Assembly (NCBI GenBank): GCA_902776985.1
Contig: CACYSD010000022.1
Coordinates: 20,558 to 84,557 of the forward strand
DNA from: UBA3839 sp902776985
GTDB taxonomy: Bacteria; Bacteroidota; Bacteroidia; Bacteroidales; Bacteroidaceae
Length of the DNA stretch: 64,000 nt
Reading direction: 5' to 3'
The translations under genes were made by a program, and so were the position numbers. A model generated the notes under the pieces. That model searched no databases and was not told the DNA's origin. It was given only the letters and a program-made list of their open reading frames with translations. Numbering within the stretch: position 1 is the first letter of the stretch; every line of letters starts with the position of its first letter. This document shows, piece by piece, positions 45,340 through 53,545 of this stretch.

Positions 45340-46152
45340 CTACAACTTCTCTCCACAGAAGGAGCAGAAGTTGTCGGTCTTGTTGATTTTGGAATTGCAA
45401 CGGGGACAACGACCGTTGCGGGCTTTCTTCTGGGTCTCGTCGATGAAGGTGGCGGAGACGATACCTGTGGGTACAGCGATGATGGTGTAGCCGAGCAGCA
45501 TGACAAACGATGAAAGGACTTGTCCGAATCCCGTGACGGGGGTGATGTCACCATAGCCTACAGTGGTCATGGTTACAATTGCCCAATAGATGCTGGTTCC
45601 GATGTCTGTGAAACTGGTGCCGGGCATCTTTCCCTCCACCATAAACATAATGGTGCCAAGGCAGGTGACGAGAATAAGGACGAAAAGGAAATAAACGGCA
45701 ATCTTCCGCAAACTCTTACGCAGGGATTCCATAAGCAGGTATCCCTCGTTGATGAAACTGAAGAGCTTGAAGATACGGAATATGCGAATCAGTCGGAATG
45801 TACGGAAGAGAGTGATATAGCGTGTTGAGGGCAGGAACCACGACAGATAGAGAGGAAGGGTTGCGATGAGGTCAATGATGCCGAAGAAACTGAGTGCGTA
45901 CTTACGTGGGCGGGGCGAGCAGTAGATGCGTGCCGCATATTCCAGGGTAAAGAAGAAAGTAAGTACGTATTCAAAGATGGTAAGCACCAGCTTTGCCGTT
46001 GCCCCAAGTCGTGGGATGCTCTCCACAAACGCAATGATAAGGCTGACAACAATCGCTATCAGCAAAACTATGTCGAAAACCTTTCCTGCTCGTGTTCCCG
46101 ACTCAAATACTATATTGTATAGATTTCGTTTTTCTAACCACTTTGGTTTCAT
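45340..46152 (-). CDS. voltage-gated-type potassium channel with C-terminal zinc ribbon
   Basis: 270 residues with six membrane segments. The S4-like helix RYITLFRTFRLIRIFRIFKLF has Arg/Lys every third or fourth residue. The pore loop holds the K+ filter TTVGYGDITP. The cytosolic tail ends in a zinc ribbon RCPRCNSKINKTDNFCSFC (two CxxC knuckles), probably a regulatory domain. It lies in the inner membrane. It is convergent with the DHOR gene, with a C/G-rich repeat region upstream. Confidence 0.92.
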   Translation of the reverse strand: MKPKWLEKRNLYNIVFESGTRAGKVFDIVLLIAIVVSLIIAFVESIPRLGATAKLVLTIFEYVLTFFFTLEYAARIYCSPRPRKYALSFFGIIDLIATLPLYLSWFLPSTRYITLFRTFRLIRIFRIFKLFSFINEGYLLMESLRKSLRKIAVYFLFVLILVTCLGTIMFMVEGKMPGTSFTDIGTSIYWAIVTMTTVGYGDITPVTGFGQVLSSFVMLLGYTIIAVPTGIVSATFIDETQKKARNGRCPRCNSKINKTDNFCSFCGEKL

Positions 46153-46160
46153 AAATAAAG

Positions 46161-46264
46161 ACCCCTCTAACTCCCCGTCAGGGGCAATCGCGCGTTCGCG
46201 TTCAAGCGATTGGTGACCGAAGGGAAGGTGGACATCGCGCGTTCGCGTTCAAGCGATTGGTGAC
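46161..46264. repeat. palindromic element carrying 47-bp tandem units (cluster 1)
   Basis: After ACCCCTCTAACTCCCCGTCAGGGG there is one full 47-bp unit starting TCGCGCGTTCGCGTTCAAGC (46188-46234) and 30 bp of a second (46235-46264). Each unit has CAATCGC...GCGATTG inverted ends. The GC-rich sequence contrasts with its surroundings. Confidence 0.85.
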
Positions 46265-46335
46265 ATCAAGGGATAGTTTAATAGTTTTAGAGTTTTAGAG
46301 TTTAATAGTTCAAGAGTTTAAGATTCCCCATCCGG
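46265..46335. repeat. AT-rich simple repeat of AGTTTTAGAGTTTA type
   Basis: Overlapping copies of TAGTTTTAGAGTTT between the two clusters of 47-bp units; likely slippage-prone. Confidence 0.6.
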
Positions 46336-46336
46336 A

Positions 46337-46501
46337 TGATTCCCTCCTTTACGGGAGGGGCAATCGCGCGTTCGCGTTCAAGCGATTGGTGACCGAAGGG
46401 AAGGTGGACATCGCGCGTTCGCGTTCAAGCGATTGGTGACCGAAGGGAAGGTGGACATCGCGCGTTCGCGTTCAAGCGATTGGTGACCGAAGGGAAGGTG
46501 G
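46337..46501. repeat. palindromic element carrying 47-bp tandem units (cluster 2)
   Basis: ATTCCCTCCTTTACGGGAGGGG is followed by units at 46364-46410, 46411-46457 and 46458-46501. The last unit overlaps the ispD 3' end and supplies its stop codon. Confidence 0.85.
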
Positions 46502-47158
46502 TAAGGCGGGGTGGGTCTTCAAATCTGCCGGTGTAGTGATTTTGATATTTTCGCGATTGCCTGCGACGAGGGTGACGGGATGTCCTAAAGCCTCAACCAC
46601 GGAAGCGTCGTCGGTGAAGGCATCGGTATATTCCTGTTCATAGGCATGGCGGAGGAGACTGGCACGGAAAACCTGCGGGGTCTGTACCAGACGATACTCG
46701 CTACGGGAAACGGTTTGGCTCGAACCATCGGGGAGAATATGACGGAGGGTTTCTACCACATCGATTACCGGTACCACTGCCCCACTTCGTGCTGCTTCGT
46801 TATAGCACTCACGAATGACGTCTATGCTGACAAACGGACGGACTCCATCGTGCACACCAACCAGCTTTGCTTCGTCTGCCACAGCCTGAAGTCCGTTGCT
46901 TACAGAGTGGAATCGGGTTGCTCCGCCACTAACAATAGTGCAAGGAGCAGCGAAATTGTAGGTATTGCAGAGTTCCTGCCAGTAGTCGTGCTGATTCTTG
47001 GGGAGCACCAACACTATCTGCATGGATGCATCTGCCTCACGAAACCGCTCTATGGTGTGCATCAGAATCGGTTTGCCGTTGAGGAGCAGGAACTGCTTGG
47101 GCACATCGCTATGCATGCGTGTGCCTTTCCCTCCTGCGACTATGATTACGGCATTCAT
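46472..47158 (-). CDS. ispD: 2-C-methyl-D-erythritol 4-phosphate cytidylyltransferase
   Basis: 228 residues of the MEP isoprenoid pathway: CTP + MEP to CDP-ME. The nucleotide-binding VAGGKGTRMHSDVPKQF opens the protein; VGVHDGVRPFVS and QTPQVFRASLLRHAY follow. The last ~15 residues (ALPPSLRSPIA) are encoded by a palindromic element and a 47-bp repeat unit, which also provides the TGA stop; the native end was probably near KTHP. The 3' neighbour is the repeat region; upstream is the DJ-1 gene after 3 nt. Confidence 0.94.
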   Translation of the reverse strand: MNAVIIVAGGKGTRMHSDVPKQFLLLNGKPILMHTIERFREADASMQIVLVLPKNQHDYWQELCNTYNFAAPCTIVSGGATRFHSVSNGLQAVADEAKLVGVHDGVRPFVSIDVIRECYNEAARSGAVVPVIDVVETLRHILPDGSSQTVSRSEYRLVQTPQVFRASLLRHAYEQEYTDAFTDDASVVEALGHPVTLVAGNRENIKITTPADLKTHPALPPSLRSPIA

Positions 47159-47161
47159 GAT

Positions 47162-47716
47162 TTATATTTCCGGATAAAGCATTCCTTCGCAGATGGCCAG
47201 AGCTACGTCTTCGCCCTTGAGTTCGGCAACTATGTCGTAACTGAGCTGGAGAACCGCAGCAGGACCTTTGCCGAAGAAGAACTGACCGTCACGAACTACG
47301 AGTTCACCTGTGGGGTTAGCACCTTTCAGTCGTGGTTCCACGCCAGGATAGCAGGTGGCATTGAGTCCTTTGAGCAGTCCCATCTCGCCGTAAACCAACG
47401 GTGCGGCACAGATTGCAGCCAACAGCCCTCCTGCATTATAATGCTTGAGTATGAGGTCACGGAGTCCAGCATGAGCCAGCAGATTTGTTGAGCCAGGCAT
47501 CCCGCCAGGCAGATAGAGCATCTCTATCTCACTGAAGTCAGCCTCATCGAACAACACATCGGTTTCGATGCCTACGTTGTGGCTGCTACGAACGATTTTT
47601 TCTCCTGTAACGGAAACTATCTCCACAGGAAGTGATGCACGGCGGCATACATCTACAAATCCGAGTGCTTCAACATCTTCAAAGCCTGTGGCAAGAAATA
47701 CGAATATCTTCTTCAT
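47162..47716 (-). CDS. DJ-1/PfpI family protein
   Basis: 184 residues with the nucleophile elbow cysteine in LLAAICAAPLVYGEMGLL (about 107) and the Glu near the start (GFEDVEALGFVD). The LYLPGGMPGSTNL motif is typical of the DJ-1/YajL branch. Proposed roles are protein deglycase/chaperone or oxidative-stress protection; these remain debated. It is transcribed with ispD (3-nt gap). Confidence 0.9.
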   Translation of the reverse strand: MKKIFVFLATGFEDVEALGFVDVCRRASLPVEIVSVTGEKIVRSSHNVGIETDVLFDEADFSEIEMLYLPGGMPGSTNLLAHAGLRDLILKHYNAGGLLAAICAAPLVYGEMGLLKGLNATCYPGVEPRLKGANPTGELVVRDGQFFFGKGPAAVLQLSYDIVAELKGEDVALAICEGMLYPEI

Positions 47717-47721
47717 GGGTT

Positions 47722-47786
47722 GAGTTTTTAAGTTCTTAAGTTCTTAAGTTTTTAAATTCTTAAGTTTTTAAGTTCTTAAGTTGTTT
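47722..47786. repeat. 8-bp tandem repeat AAGTTCTT
   Basis: Seven or eight units alternating AAGTTCTT and AAGTTTTT upstream of the DJ-1 gene; a shorter run is at 59752-59778. They are prone to slippage and could change leader length. Confidence 0.8.
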
Positions 47787-47871
47787 CTGAAAGATATTTC
47801 AAAAAAGAATTCTTTTCTGTTGTAATTTCTGAATAATTTCTGGTAATTTCTTTCAGAAAAACAGACATTAA

Positions 47872-48795
47872 TTATTTCATTTTTATCGGGAAAGTAATAG
47901 TACCACTTTCTACTTGGGTTCCAGCAGTAAACATGGCTTTCATGACTGCTGCACGGAGGCGGTTGATGGTTTCGTTGGAGAAATTTCCACGCTGCTTAAT
48001 TATAGCATTGGTAACAACACCGGCTTCATTCACAGTGATGTCGAACACCACATTACCATTGCCAGCATCGTCGTTGACAGAGGGACGGTCAATAGATACT
48101 AATCTGCGGGAACCAACCAATCCCTGGGGATTTCCGAATCCTCCAACACCCGTAGTTGCTCCTACATTACTGTTGCCTGTAGTTGAACCTTGAGAACCGT
48201 TGCCCGTAGTATAACCGCTATTACCAGCGTTGTTCTTGTTTCCGAAAGCTCCGCTCATGGCGCTGTTTGCCGCTGCTGCAGCCGCTTCCTCATGACGGCG
48301 TTTGTCCTCGGCTTCCTTGCGCTTGCGCTCTTCCTCTGCCTTACGCTTGGCTTCCTCTTCCTTGCGGCGTTTCTCGGCCTCTTCCTTGCGGCGTTTCTCA
48401 GCTTCGGCCTTGCGCTTTGCCTCTTCTTCCTTACGCTTTTTCTCAGCCTCAGCCTTACGACGAGCTTCCTCCTCACGTTTCTTCACATCGATTGTTTCCT
48501 CACGAGTCTGGGAGATAGGCTGCTCTTCGGCTTCTGATTCCTCTGCAACAGGTTCTGGCTCCACAGACTCCTCTGTCTGTTCCTCCTCCTCAGAAACAAG
48601 TTCCTCGGGGATTCCGCCAATGTCCATGCCTCCAGCATCGGGCACATCTCCCAACAGCACAGGTATGCCGTCGTCGTTGCGCTCTTCTTTGCTGGCGGCA
48701 GTAAGCACAAGGATTGCAAGCAGCCCTATCACTGCCGCATGAAGGAGCAATGATACTGCTATGGCTGTTATGAAACGTTTCTTGCGTGGATGCAT
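47872..48795 (-). CDS. tonB: TonB/TolA-type energy transducer
   Basis: 307 residues: one N-terminal membrane anchor (about 10-34), an acidic stretch (EELVSEEEEQTEESVEPEP), a long Lys/Glu/Arg helix (about 105-170, KRKEEEAKRKAEAEKRRKEE) that spans the periplasm, a Gly/Asn-rich linker, and a C-terminal TonB/TolA domain (FDITVNEAGVVTNAIIKQRG). It transmits proton-motive force from ExbB-ExbD to outer-membrane partners. It starts 3 nt after the exbD stop. Confidence 0.9.
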   Translation of the reverse strand: MHPRKKRFITAIAVSLLLHAAVIGLLAILVLTAASKEERNDDGIPVLLGDVPDAGGMDIGGIPEELVSEEEEQTEESVEPEPVAEESEAEEQPISQTREETIDVKKREEEARRKAEAEKKRKEEEAKRKAEAEKRRKEEAEKRRKEEEAKRKAEEERKRKEAEDKRRHEEAAAAAANSAMSGAFGNKNNAGNSGYTTGNGSQGSTTGNSNVGATTGVGGFGNPQGLVGSRRLVSIDRPSVNDDAGNGNVVFDITVNEAGVVTNAIIKQRGNFSNETINRLRAAVMKAMFTAGTQVESGTITFPIKMK

Positions 48796-48798
48796 CGT

Positions 48799-49215
48799 TT
48801 ACTCTTTTTTGGGTGGCCTTGTTGCGAGCACCATCTTAAAGTTGTTCTCGTTTGCCACATTGAGCACTTCCACTATGCAGCGGTAGGGCACAGCCTGGTC
48901 GGCATAGAGGGAAACGAAGAGTTCGGAACTGTCAGCTTTGGCGGACTGAAGTACAGAGGGCAGTTCTTCGAGAGATACAAGCCGGTCTTCTGATCCGTCG
49001 GCTGAAGCATATATATTCTGCAATGAATCTATGGTGACTCTTGCAACACCCTGAGTCGTGGTTTGCTGTTTGCTATGTGGCAAATTGACTTTTAACGCGT
49101 TGGGCGACACCAGTGTGCTCGTAATCATGAAGAATATGAGCAGCAGGAAAATGATGTCGGTCATTGACGACATATTGAAAGTCGGTGTAACCTTTGTTCT
49201 GCGATGAAGAGACAT
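48799..49215 (-). CDS. exbD: ExbD/TolR-family proton channel component
   Basis: 138 residues with one membrane helix (MTDIIFLLLIFFMITSTL, about 17-34) that bears the conserved Asp near its start (SSMTDII). The periplasmic domain follows (VSLYADQAVPYRCIVEVL). It is part of pdxJ-exbB-exbD-tonB and probably shares one transcript. Confidence 0.93.
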   Translation of the reverse strand: MSLHRRTKVTPTFNMSSMTDIIFLLLIFFMITSTLVSPNALKVNLPHSKQQTTTQGVARVTIDSLQNIYASADGSEDRLVSLEELPSVLQSAKADSSELFVSLYADQAVPYRCIVEVLNVANENNFKMVLATRPPKKE

Positions 49216-49226
49216 AATTATTTCTT

Positions 49227-49844
49227 TTATTCGTTCAGCAAATCCATGAAGGAGAGGGACTTACGTTCGAGTTCGTTCACCACGCCATCGACTTTGGCAA
49301 CGAGGTAGTTATAGGCAAATAGGGCGATGATACCTACGATAAGACCGCCAACAGTTGTCACCATTGCCTGATAGATACCGCCGGAAAGCATGGAGATGTC
49401 GAGATTTCCTCCTGCGTTGGACATCTGCCAGAAAGCCTCAACCATACCGATTACCGTTCCGAGGAATCCAATCATTGGAGCACCGCCGGAGATAGTTGCC
49501 AGCACATGCAGACGTTTTTCAAGAGCTGCCACTTCAAGGTTGCCGGTGTTCTCAATCGCTGTCTGGATTTCGGGAGCGGGCTGATTCATGCGGCTGATGC
49601 CTCGTTCGATGATACGTGCACCGGGAGTATTGGTAACTCGGCAGAAGTTGATTGCCGACTTCACGTCTCCGTTCTTGATGTAGTCGCGAATGCGATCCAT
49701 AAACATCGGGTCGTCCTTCTCTGCACTTCTGATTGCTATGTAACGTTCCACGAAAATGAATATAGCCACGACAGAGAGTATTGCAAGGACAATCATTATC
49801 CAACCGCCTTGTTGCGCAAGTTCTAAAATACTTAGTTCTTCCAT
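49227..49844 (-). CDS. exbB: MotA/TolQ/ExbB-family proton channel component
   Basis: 205 residues, three membrane segments: QGGWIMIVLAILSVVAIFIF near the start, then GGAPMIGFLGTVIGMVEAFW and GLIVGIIALFAYNYLV. The GLLGTVxGM-type motif is characteristic. It forms the pentameric stator with ExbD. It lies 19 nt after pdxJ. Confidence 0.94.
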   Translation of the reverse strand: MEELSILELAQQGGWIMIVLAILSVVAIFIFVERYIAIRSAEKDDPMFMDRIRDYIKNGDVKSAINFCRVTNTPGARIIERGISRMNQPAPEIQTAIENTGNLEVAALEKRLHVLATISGGAPMIGFLGTVIGMVEAFWQMSNAGGNLDISMLSGGIYQAMVTTVGGLIVGIIALFAYNYLVAKVDGVVNELERKSLSFMDLLNE

Positions 49845-49863
49845 TTTATGTGATAGGTGTTAA

Positions 49864-50577
49864 TTATTTTATACAGTTTTTGTATTCATGAATGGTTTTT
49901 TCGAGACCGAGATAGAGGGCGTCGCAGATGAGTGCGTGACCAATGCTGACTTCGTCGGTCCAAGGAATCTGCTCCTTATAGTATTCGAGATTCTGGAGGC
50001 TGAGGTCGTGACCTGCATTGAGCCCGAGACCGCACCGGCGTGCTTCCTTCGCAGCCGCGATGAATGGTGCGATAGCCTTCTCGCGGTCTTCGCTGTAGCG
50101 TGACGCATAAGGTTCGGTATAGAGTTCCACACGGTCTGCACCCACCTTTGCAGCAAGTTCAACCATAGCAGGATCGGCATCTACGAAAATGCTGGTTCTT
50201 ATTCCCAACTCACACATTTCTGCTACGATGTCGGAGAGGAAAGAGTAGTTTACGCGTACATCCCAGCCTGAGTTTGAAGTAATCTGATCTGGAGAATCTG
50301 GCACAAGTGTCACCTGAGTAGGACGTACACTCTCAACCAGTTCACGGAATCTGGGTGAGGGATAGCCCTCGATATTAAACTCAGTACTGAGGATTGGCTT
50401 AAGGTTTAGCACGTCCTGATAACGGATGTGACGTTCATCGGGACGCGGATGAACAGTTATTCCGTCTGCACCAAACCTCTCGCAGTCCAAAGCCACTTTC
50501 AGTATATCAGGGTTATTGCCACCACGTGCATTGCGAATAGTGGCAATTTTATTTATATTTACACTGAGTTTTGTCAT
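49864..50577 (-). CDS. pdxJ: pyridoxine 5'-phosphate synthase
   Basis: 237-residue TIM-barrel enzyme joining 1-deoxyxylulose 5-phosphate and 3-amino-2-oxopropyl phosphate in vitamin B6 synthesis. Landmarks: LSVNINKIATIRNARGG, DGITVHPRPDERHI, FNIEGYPS, TLVPDSPDQITSNSGWD and GLNAGHDLS. It is the first gene of the pdxJ-exbB-exbD-tonB unit and is divergent from nadK. Confidence 0.96.
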   Translation of the reverse strand: MTKLSVNINKIATIRNARGGNNPDILKVALDCERFGADGITVHPRPDERHIRYQDVLNLKPILSTEFNIEGYPSPRFRELVESVRPTQVTLVPDSPDQITSNSGWDVRVNYSFLSDIVAEMCELGIRTSIFVDADPAMVELAAKVGADRVELYTEPYASRYSEDREKAIAPFIAAAKEARRCGLGLNAGHDLSLQNLEYYKEQIPWTDEVSIGHALICDALYLGLEKTIHEYKNCIK

Positions 50578-50637
50578 TGAAACGATGATTTTGCAATGAA
50601 GTTTTCCTTAGAAAGTAGTTATTTAAAAATATATTTG

Positions 50638-50645
50638 TACATTTG
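50638..50645 (+). promoter_or_regulatory. -7 box of nadK
   Basis: TACATTTG followed by CC, 105 nt before the nadK start, in the 172-nt divergent spacer. Confidence 0.45.
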
Positions 50646-50672
50646 CCATTGCTAACGCACAAATTAATGGTG

Positions 50673-50680
50673 CAAAAATA
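50673..50680 (-). promoter_or_regulatory. -7 box of the pdxJ operon
   Basis: TATTTTTG followed by CA on the minus strand, 95 nt before the pdxJ start. It overlaps the region in which nadK transcription would begin, so the two promoters face each other. Confidence 0.45.
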
Positions 50681-50749
50681 GTAATTCTTTTTAAGAAAGA
50701 GCGACTTTACAGCGATTATTTTTAGAAAAATAACATTTGTGTAAACAGT

Positions 50750-51637
50750 ATGTCTGAGAAAAAATTGCGTTTTGCTTTGTTTGGCAATGTGTTTCAGGAG
50801 CGGAAATCGGCTGCCGTGCAGAAATTGCTGGCGGTACTTTCGCTGCACAAGGCAGACATTTGCATAGACGAGAAATTCTATACATTCCTCCAGGACGGGC
50901 TGCAGATAAGCCTGCCCCAATGCGAGGTATTCTGTGGAAATGATTTCTCTGCCGACTTTGCGCTGTGCATGGGAGGTGACGGAACATTTCTGAACGTGGC
51001 AAGCCGTGTGGCGGACAAGGGAATTCCTATTCTCGGTGTGAACACTGGCAGACTCGGTTTCCTGGCAGCATTCTCTGCCGACAACATCGAAGATGCCATT
51101 GCGAGCCTCTATTCCGGCTCTTTCACCGTTGAAGAACGCAGTGTGCTGTCGCTCACCAGCGACGGCGGAGAGTTGCAGGGTTATCCGTTCGCTCTCAACG
51201 AGATTGCCATTCTCAAGCACGACATCTCATCGATGATAAGCATCAACACCCGCATCAACGGTGAATTCCTGACCACCTATCAGGCCGACGGTCTGATTGT
51301 GGGCACACCTACAGGTTCCACAGCCTATTCTCTGAGTGTGGGCGGACCGATTGTAGTGCCGCAGAGCCAGACCATCTCCCTTACTCCTGTAGCACCCCAC
51401 TCCCTGAACATGCGCCCGCTGCTGCTTTGCGACGACATAGAGATTGAGCTGCAAGTAGAGAGCCGCAGCCACAGTTTCCTTATTGCAATCGATGGCCGCA
51501 GCCGTAGTTACAGCGACTCCATGCGCCTAAAAATTCGACGCGCACCATATAATATCAAAGTAGTCACCCGCCAAGGTGAGAGCTTCTTCTCTACCCTCCG
51601 CCACAAAATGATGTGGGGAACGGATCATAGGGAGTAG
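50750..51637 (+). CDS. nadK: NAD kinase
   Basis: 295 residues phosphorylating NAD to NADP. The family hallmark GGDGTFL is at about 74, followed by GVNTGRLGFL, and TGSTAYSLSVGGPIV (about 190) carries the conserved GGP loop. Cytosolic. It is conserved next to pdxJ in many Bacteroidetes in this divergent arrangement. Confidence 0.96.
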   Translation: MSEKKLRFALFGNVFQERKSAAVQKLLAVLSLHKADICIDEKFYTFLQDGLQISLPQCEVFCGNDFSADFALCMGGDGTFLNVASRVADKGIPILGVNTGRLGFLAAFSADNIEDAIASLYSGSFTVEERSVLSLTSDGGELQGYPFALNEIAILKHDISSMISINTRINGEFLTTYQADGLIVGTPTGSTAYSLSVGGPIVVPQSQTISLTPVAPHSLNMRPLLLCDDIEIELQVESRSHSFLIAIDGRSRSYSDSMRLKIRRAPYNIKVVTRQGESFFSTLRHKMMWGTDHRE

Positions 51638-51639
51638 GA

Positions 51640-51682
51640 AGACCCTCCCCCCGACCCCTCCCGTCAAGGAGGGGTGACCTTC
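51640..51682. repeat. palindromic C/G-rich element between nadK and the ABC gene
   Basis: CCCCTCC (51655-51661) and GGAGGGG (51668-51674) form a 7-bp stem with a CGTCAA loop, preceded by ACCCTCCCCCCGA. It ends 3 nt before the ABC gene ATG. Confidence 0.8.
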
Positions 51683-51685
51683 CGG

Positions 51686-53494
51686 ATGAGTATAATTGTA
51701 AAATGTAAAAATATAATTGTTTTGAGATTCAACCGAACAAGATATCCACTAAGAACCATTGTACGATGGCTTTGGCACCACCATAAGGGATTCCGTGTCC
51801 AGGCCATGGTCAACATGGTTATTGGTTTGTTGTTGGTTGGATTAGGATTGCTCGGCGTGGAACTGGTTCGCCGACTGACTGATATCGCAACAGGAACCCG
51901 TGAAGGCGATCTGGCAATCACCGCTATTCTGTTGGGAAGCGTGATTCTTAGCGAGATGCTGCTGAGAATCATCCTTACCTGGGTTCGTGCCGTTATTGGT
52001 GTAAAGGCACAAAACAGATTCCAGCAATACTTCTTCGCACGAATACTGAGAGGAGAATGGCGAGGAGTGGAACGTATGCACAGTGGTGACTTACTCAACA
52101 GATTGTTTGCCGACGTAGGAGATATAATGTCGCTGCTCACAGAAGTTCTGCCTTCTCTCGTCATCATTATGGTTCAGTTCATTGCATCGTTTGTATATCT
52201 CTATGCAATGGACTCTATGCTGGCAGTAATCCTTATTGCCGCAGCACCGGTCTTCATTTTCCTCTCTCGTCTTTATTTCAACAAGATGCGCCGCATCGTG
52301 CGCAAAATCAAGGACAGCAACAGTGCCCTCCAGTCCCTTATCCAGGAGAGCATCCAGCACAAGATGGTGGTCAAGGTGATGGAGCGCGGAGACAGCATGG
52401 TTGACCGTCTGGAAAAACGTCAGAAACTCCTGCGCTGGCAGGTGAAGCAACGTGCACGTTTCTCCATCATGTCGAAAGTCATGGTGAATGTAGGATTTGC
52501 AGGAGGTTATCTGGCTGCCCTCGTCTGGGGACTCTTCCAGTTGCAGGGTGGAGGCATCACCATGGGTATTCTCATGGCGTTCACCCAACTCATCGGACGT
52601 ATTCAGCGACCTTTGCTCGACATGGCACGATTGCTGCCTACACTCGTTAGCAGTCTTACCTCATGCGAACGTCTCATGGAACTTGAGCGTTTTCCGCTTG
52701 AACCCCGACTTCAGCCAGTCAAGGTTGAAGGCAGCGTAGGTGTAAGGTTGGAGAATGTGACTTACCGCTACAAAAAAAACGGCAAGCCTATTCTCAAGAA
52801 CTTCAGCCACGACTTCCGTCCAGGTTCATTTACAGCCATACTTGGTGAAACCGGTGCTGGAAAGACAACCATCATCCGTATGCTTCTGGCACTAATCAGA
52901 CCACAGGAAGGTCAGGTGTCGCTTTATTCCGATAGCACCGCAGAACCAGTTCCTGTAACCAACGCCACTCGTTGCAATTTCTCGTATGTTCCTCAAGGCA
53001 ACACCCTCTTCAGCGGAACCATTCGTGAGAACTTACTGATGGGTAATCCAAACGCCACAAGTAAAGAGATGCACGAAGCACTACGACTGGCTCGTGCCGA
53101 ATTTGTAGAAACACTTCCTGAAGGCATTGACACTATGTGCGGAGAAAGCGGCGGCGGTCTGTCGGAAGGACAGGCTCAACGTGTCTGCATCGCCCGCGCC
53201 CTGCTCCGTCCTTGTCAGATTCTCCTGCTCGACGAAGCCACCAGCGCACTCGATATGCAAACAGAACGTGAAGTGCTGCAAACCCTGAAAACCTACCGTC
53301 CCGACCTCACTATCATCTTCATTACCCACCGTCTCGCTGTCTGTGACTACACCACCGACACTCTCACCATGGAGCACAATGATGAAGAATTTGAGGAGAA
53401 GGACACAACTCCAATACCAAAGGACCTGCAAATCAAACAATCGTTTGAAAGCGAATCACTGATAGATTCTAACGGATTTGGCGAAAACTCATAA
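51686..53494 (+). CDS. ABC transporter, fused permease and ATPase
   Basis: 602 residues. Six membrane helices lie at about 35-300 (exporter-type ABC_membrane domain). The nucleotide-binding domain follows from about 335: Walker A GETGAGKTT, Q-loop SYVPQGN, signature LSEGQAQR (Glu instead of Gly), Walker B ILLLDEATSALD and H-loop FITHRLAV. It likely works as a homodimeric exporter; the substrate is unknown. The frame is open to a GTG at 51674, but that codon lies in the palindromic element, so I take the ATG at 51686. Confidence 0.9.
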   Translation: MSIIVKCKNIIVLRFNRTRYPLRTIVRWLWHHHKGFRVQAMVNMVIGLLLVGLGLLGVELVRRLTDIATGTREGDLAITAILLGSVILSEMLLRIILTWVRAVIGVKAQNRFQQYFFARILRGEWRGVERMHSGDLLNRLFADVGDIMSLLTEVLPSLVIIMVQFIASFVYLYAMDSMLAVILIAAAPVFIFLSRLYFNKMRRIVRKIKDSNSALQSLIQESIQHKMVVKVMERGDSMVDRLEKRQKLLRWQVKQRARFSIMSKVMVNVGFAGGYLAALVWGLFQLQGGGITMGILMAFTQLIGRIQRPLLDMARLLPTLVSSLTSCERLMELERFPLEPRLQPVKVEGSVGVRLENVTYRYKKNGKPILKNFSHDFRPGSFTAILGETGAGKTTIIRMLLALIRPQEGQVSLYSDSTAEPVPVTNATRCNFSYVPQGNTLFSGTIRENLLMGNPNATSKEMHEALRLARAEFVETLPEGIDTMCGESGGGLSEGQAQRVCIARALLRPCQILLLDEATSALDMQTEREVLQTLKTYRPDLTIIFITHRLAVCDYTTDTLTMEHNDEEFEEKDTTPIPKDLQIKQSFESESLIDSNGFGENS

Positions 53495-53545
53495 CTTCAA
53501 TCATTCATTCATCTTAACTTCATAACTTCATAACTCCAATATATA

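Noticed and set aside
46188..46501. Possible CRISPR-like array of 47-bp repeats
   Set aside because: The units are directly tandem without variable spacers and no cas genes are present.
47872..48795. Plus-strand frames of 115 and 146 codons opposite tonB
   Set aside because: They arise from the repetitive Lys/Glu codons of the tonB helix read in reverse.
50549..51220. 223-codon minus-strand frame opposite nadK and the pdxJ start
   Set aside because: It is the antisense shadow of nadK; the nadK frame has clear family motifs and the antisense has none.
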